From Patagioenas fasciata (Eukaryota > Chordata > Aves > Columbiformes > Columbidae), in NCBI RefSeq assembly GCF_037038585.1, contig NC_092523.1, forward strand, positions 30,509,501-30,573,500: a stretch of 64,000 nt of DNA. The letters are read 5' to 3'. This document shows positions 60,681-64,000 of the stretch, in pieces (position 1 is the first letter of the stretch; every line of letters begins with the position of its first letter). The notes beneath the pieces were generated by a model. The model saw only the letters and a program-made list of their open reading frames with translations. It had not been told where the DNA came from and did no database searches. Both the position numbers and the translations under genes were made by a program.

Positions 60681-60865
60681 CCATAGAACCATAGAATGCC
60701 CTGAGTTGGAAGGGACCCACAGGGATCATTGAGTCCAACTCCTGTCCCTGCATATGACAACCCCACAATTCGCACCATGTGTCTGAGGTCATTGTCCAGT
60801 CTCTTCTTGAACACTGTCAGGCTTGGAGCTGTGACACCTCCCTGGGGAGCCTGTTCCAGTAACTG
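60681..60865 (-). mobile_element. CR1 LINE fragment, 3' end, minus orientation
   Basis: Starts with CCATAGAACCATAGAATGCC (reverse complement of the CR1 terminal repeat), followed by GAGTTGGAAGGGACCCACAG and, further on, CTCCCTGGGGAGCCTGTTCC. It stops abruptly after CCAGTAACTGG. It belongs to a different CR1 subfamily from the copy at 22160. No coding capacity. Confidence 0.92.
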
Positions 60866-63800
60866 GACTAGAACTGTGACTAGAGATCACAGTGACACAT
60901 TTCTAGATGCTTCTATTTATAATCAAGACTAGAGCAGCTTCTCTTATTTAAAGCAAATTGAGTTTTCAGTCTGCTGTCATTCTCCTGACTTCCAGAGAGT
61001 TGCTCCATATTTGCATTGAAGCTATAGAGCAGACCCAGCCTCCCTCGGACATTTTGATAGTAGCAACAGACTACACAAATAAATGAATTTGTTGCCAACA
61101 GAGAAATGTAAACAACATTGTGACATAGGGTTTCATTACTTCCTGACTGTATTTTCCAAATGAGCAGAAAGGTATTATGGTATTCCATGAACTTCACCTA
61201 GTCTAGAGAGTGGCTCTCTGGTTTCCACCACACTTCTCTGTGTAACCAGATATGCTCATTGAACTCTTGAGGTTTTCATTGCAATGACACTGGATATCTG
61301 AAACACTGGAACTTCTGAGAGACGTAACTTAATTTAAAAACAATTAAGGCAGTGGCACTAAGAGCTATTGCATTGAATTATGTGGGTGCTGCGGGAAAAG
61401 AGCTTTCCGTAAAGGCGTCTTCTTTTCCTTGCTCACTGCTCTGCAAGGCCTATGGGTTCTTCCAAACTTTCTGTGAGAGATTTAAAGAAAGGGGAAAGGG
61501 GACAGGAGGCAGATATATTCTCTGAACTTTCTTGCATTCTACCAATCTGCTTCTCAGACTGCTAAAAGGGTATATATTTATTAAACAGAAATAACTTGTA
61601 AAGTAAAATCCTTACTATCTCATCCTACAAGGAATTCATTTAAACTATACTCATATAAATGCCTACAGTGCACATCATTCAGGGAAAAAAAAAAGGTAAC
61701 CAGGAAGCTACTGACAAGACGACAAATCCTGTGATGTTTTACAATACACAGCCTAACAGGCTGTGTTAAATAGCAAAGCAAGCATTGACAGCCTCCCCCA
61801 AAAATTGCAATAATGTTCAAAATGTGTTGGAAAAGACACGTATTTTCCAAAACCAGTTAGGAATCACAGACCAAGCATCCAGCAACTTTCTCAGGAAAAA
61901 TGGCCATCGGATGGGCTGCTGCTTTTACAATCACACGAACCTCCCAACAGACGAGCTGTGTTAGCAGCAGAGCGACTAAACTTGGGGTGTAAATGTGCAG
62001 TTGGGAATCAACCCCCAGCCTTTGGACAGAGCACTGCTAATCCCTCCAGAAAATCATGTTAAAGCAACACTTTGCATTTCCCTCCAGATCTCTTTGTCTG
62101 ACGGTGGTGGTTAGTCCCAAAGTAGTGATGGAGCTGGGTTAGCCCCATGTTATGGGGCTGGACCGAGGCCAACATTTCTCCTCATGCTTCTCAGAGAACG
62201 AGTCAACACACCTGCTCCCAAAATTTGGATGCAGTCAGTAGCCAGCGATGTCATCGTTGGCACAGTCGCCAGAATTTCATCTGAATTATGTTCTTTAATT
62301 CAGGTTTTAACGCTTTTAATACAAGACACTATTGGAATTTTTCATGACCTAAAGCTTTTCTTTTCTCAAAAGATATGCAATAAGTAAAATCACTGCTTGC
62401 TTCAGCTAACAGTTTAATCTTTCATGTGAAAACTATAAGAAACGTTACTTTTAAAATAAAAATAAGCATTTTAAATTTTTTGTAAGAAACTTTTTTTTTT
62501 TTTTTAATTAGCAGTATTCTCTTAACAATAGTAGGACGACATTCTGCAAACATGTAGTCCTATGAGTAATTCACTAAAGTTAAGGAAGTAACTCAGGTGA
62601 ATAACGGCTTGTAGGGCTAGGCCCATTCTTCTTTTGCATACTTTCTTAATATACACAAAGCAGAAAGAGAATTTTAACTGAGGAATTTATTTTAATTCTA
62701 CAACAAATAAAAAACAAAATGTCCAAGAAACTGTGGGTTTTTTGACCTTAAAATAAGATGGCTGCCAATCTCTATGGAAGGGTAATGGTGCAGAGTATGG
62801 TACAGTAACACCAGGAAAGTTAGTGTACAGAAAATGTAAACCCCACTGAAAACATTTTTGTTGGGGTGTGTAGGAATGGGCAGCATTATGTATGTGCAAA
62901 TAAGCACAGCCCATTCTGCAGCTCAGATCTAGCAGGCAGTTTCATCTACAGGGTGGCTTGAAAATGCTGAGCTCCCTGTTCCTCCACAGCCAACCATGAA
63001 CAGAAGCAGCCACTAAACTTTTCTTTGTTTATTGGCACATGGTTGCCAAGTTTTTCCTACTTTCTTCTCATGCATTAAGAATTGCTGCCAAATAAACTGT
63101 GCCCAGTGCCTGAAGGAAACTGCACAAGTGACCTCTATATCTTCCCACTGTTGTATCCTCCCACTTAATTGGTCACATTGGGAACTAGACCAATATACTG
63201 ACAGAGCTCTTCATGTTTCAAAGCCAACAGAGAATTTGGAGCTCTTCATGAATGTTACCTATTATCTAATGTTGAAAACCAGAATTAATTAAAAAACAGA
63301 GCAATTTGATATCACAAGTGGAGAAAGAAATCCCCTACTTATCTGCAATAATATGCTGCTCTTTTAAAAATAAAAGTTCATCTTTGCTTTAGATTTCTAG
63401 ACAAACAAACAACAGCTTCTAAAAGGTTTCCTCATCTGCAGTATCTGCCATGTAATTTCCTAAGAAACATTTCAACCAAAGTGGAGAAGACATCGAATTC
63501 TCTAAGACTACTACCTATCTGATGCGTCAATATACAAAAAGCAGAAAATTACACTGTGAAAGACCTGAAGTGTATTATTGGTTAGGCTGGAGTTCAATAT
63601 AGTAGCAGGAATATGGAGTTCCTGGGACCCTACGGATGATTCTAGCTATAATAATATTTAAATGTATAACACGTCAGCATAGATGGCTGTCTCCAGGTAC
63701 GTTGAAACTGGAGTCGCTATAATAGCTGTGGTTTGTGCAGGCTGTCTTTGGCAACCTTTAATCTACTGAGCACACGTATTATGAACGGTGTAGTAATGCA

Positions 63801-64000
63801 GAACACAAGGAGAGCTGAAAAATCTCTGAAGAGAAGTCCTGTTCAGAGGAACACCAAAGATATTTTCTTTCCTTACTTGGTGGACATAGCATAAGGGGAA
63901 AGGAAAGTGAGGAAGGGAGAAAAGTCTAGATAGCAGACTAACAAAAGGTAGAAATTAGAGGGAGGTGGGGGAGAGAGAGAACAAAAGAGATTAGTGTACA
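60866..64000. other. Upstream non-coding DNA to window end
   Basis: A/T-rich, no gene or further repeat family recognised. A T-run lies at 62490-62505 and a GA-rich purine stretch at 63953-63990. Confidence 0.65.

Noticed and set aside
1-64000. CRISPR arrays, operons or other prokaryote-type systems
   Set aside because: The window is spliced vertebrate DNA; no regularly spaced direct repeats were seen.

Overview
The window is vertebrate nuclear DNA and almost certainly from a bird. It holds a GT-AG spliced gene with long introns, one CpG-island promoter, two CR1 retrotransposon fragments (one ending in the bird-type CATTCTATGATTC tail) and a solo endogenous-retrovirus LTR of a kind I associate with non-galliform birds. 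I cannot fix the species. The only protein-coding gene I can support is DLC1 (deleted in liver cancer 1; RhoGAP 7/STARD12), on the minus strand. I reconstructed 14 coding exons (13+72+82+64+1427+177+160+199+214+115+222+218+174+121 bp = 3258 bp, 1085 codons plus stop). Every junction has GT/AG and every exon phase matches. The product is the SAM-RhoGAP-START form, like human isoform 2.

Layout along the plus strand: 1-809 unassigned downstream DNA; about 810-2666 DLC1 3' UTR; 2667-3457 and on to 9395, exons 14 to 7 (START and RhoGAP domains); 11315-14079 exons 6 and 5 (end of linker and the large serine-rich, focal-adhesion-targeting exon); 16982-27880 exons 4 to 2 (SAM domain); a 12.5-kb first intron; exon 1 at 40404-40416, inside a CpG island of about 1 kb (39640-40700). 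From 40701 to 64000 I see no coding gene. This is upstream DNA that in mammals would lie in an intron of the long DLC1 isoform.

Function (family knowledge): DLC1 sits at focal adhesions by binding tensins, talin and FAK, and switches RhoA/B/C off through its GAP domain. The GAP arginine finger, the tensin-binding tyrosine, the LD-like talin/FAK motif and the START domain are all intact here, so the gene looks functional.

I found no new multi-gene system. The points most worth a second look are a solo LTR with perfect 5-bp target-site duplications, oriented to transcribe antisense across the first SAM exon 210 bp away; a poly(A) signal followed 15 nt later by a genomic A20 tract inside the 3' UTR; and a short N-terminus with an upstream open frame that lacks ATG.
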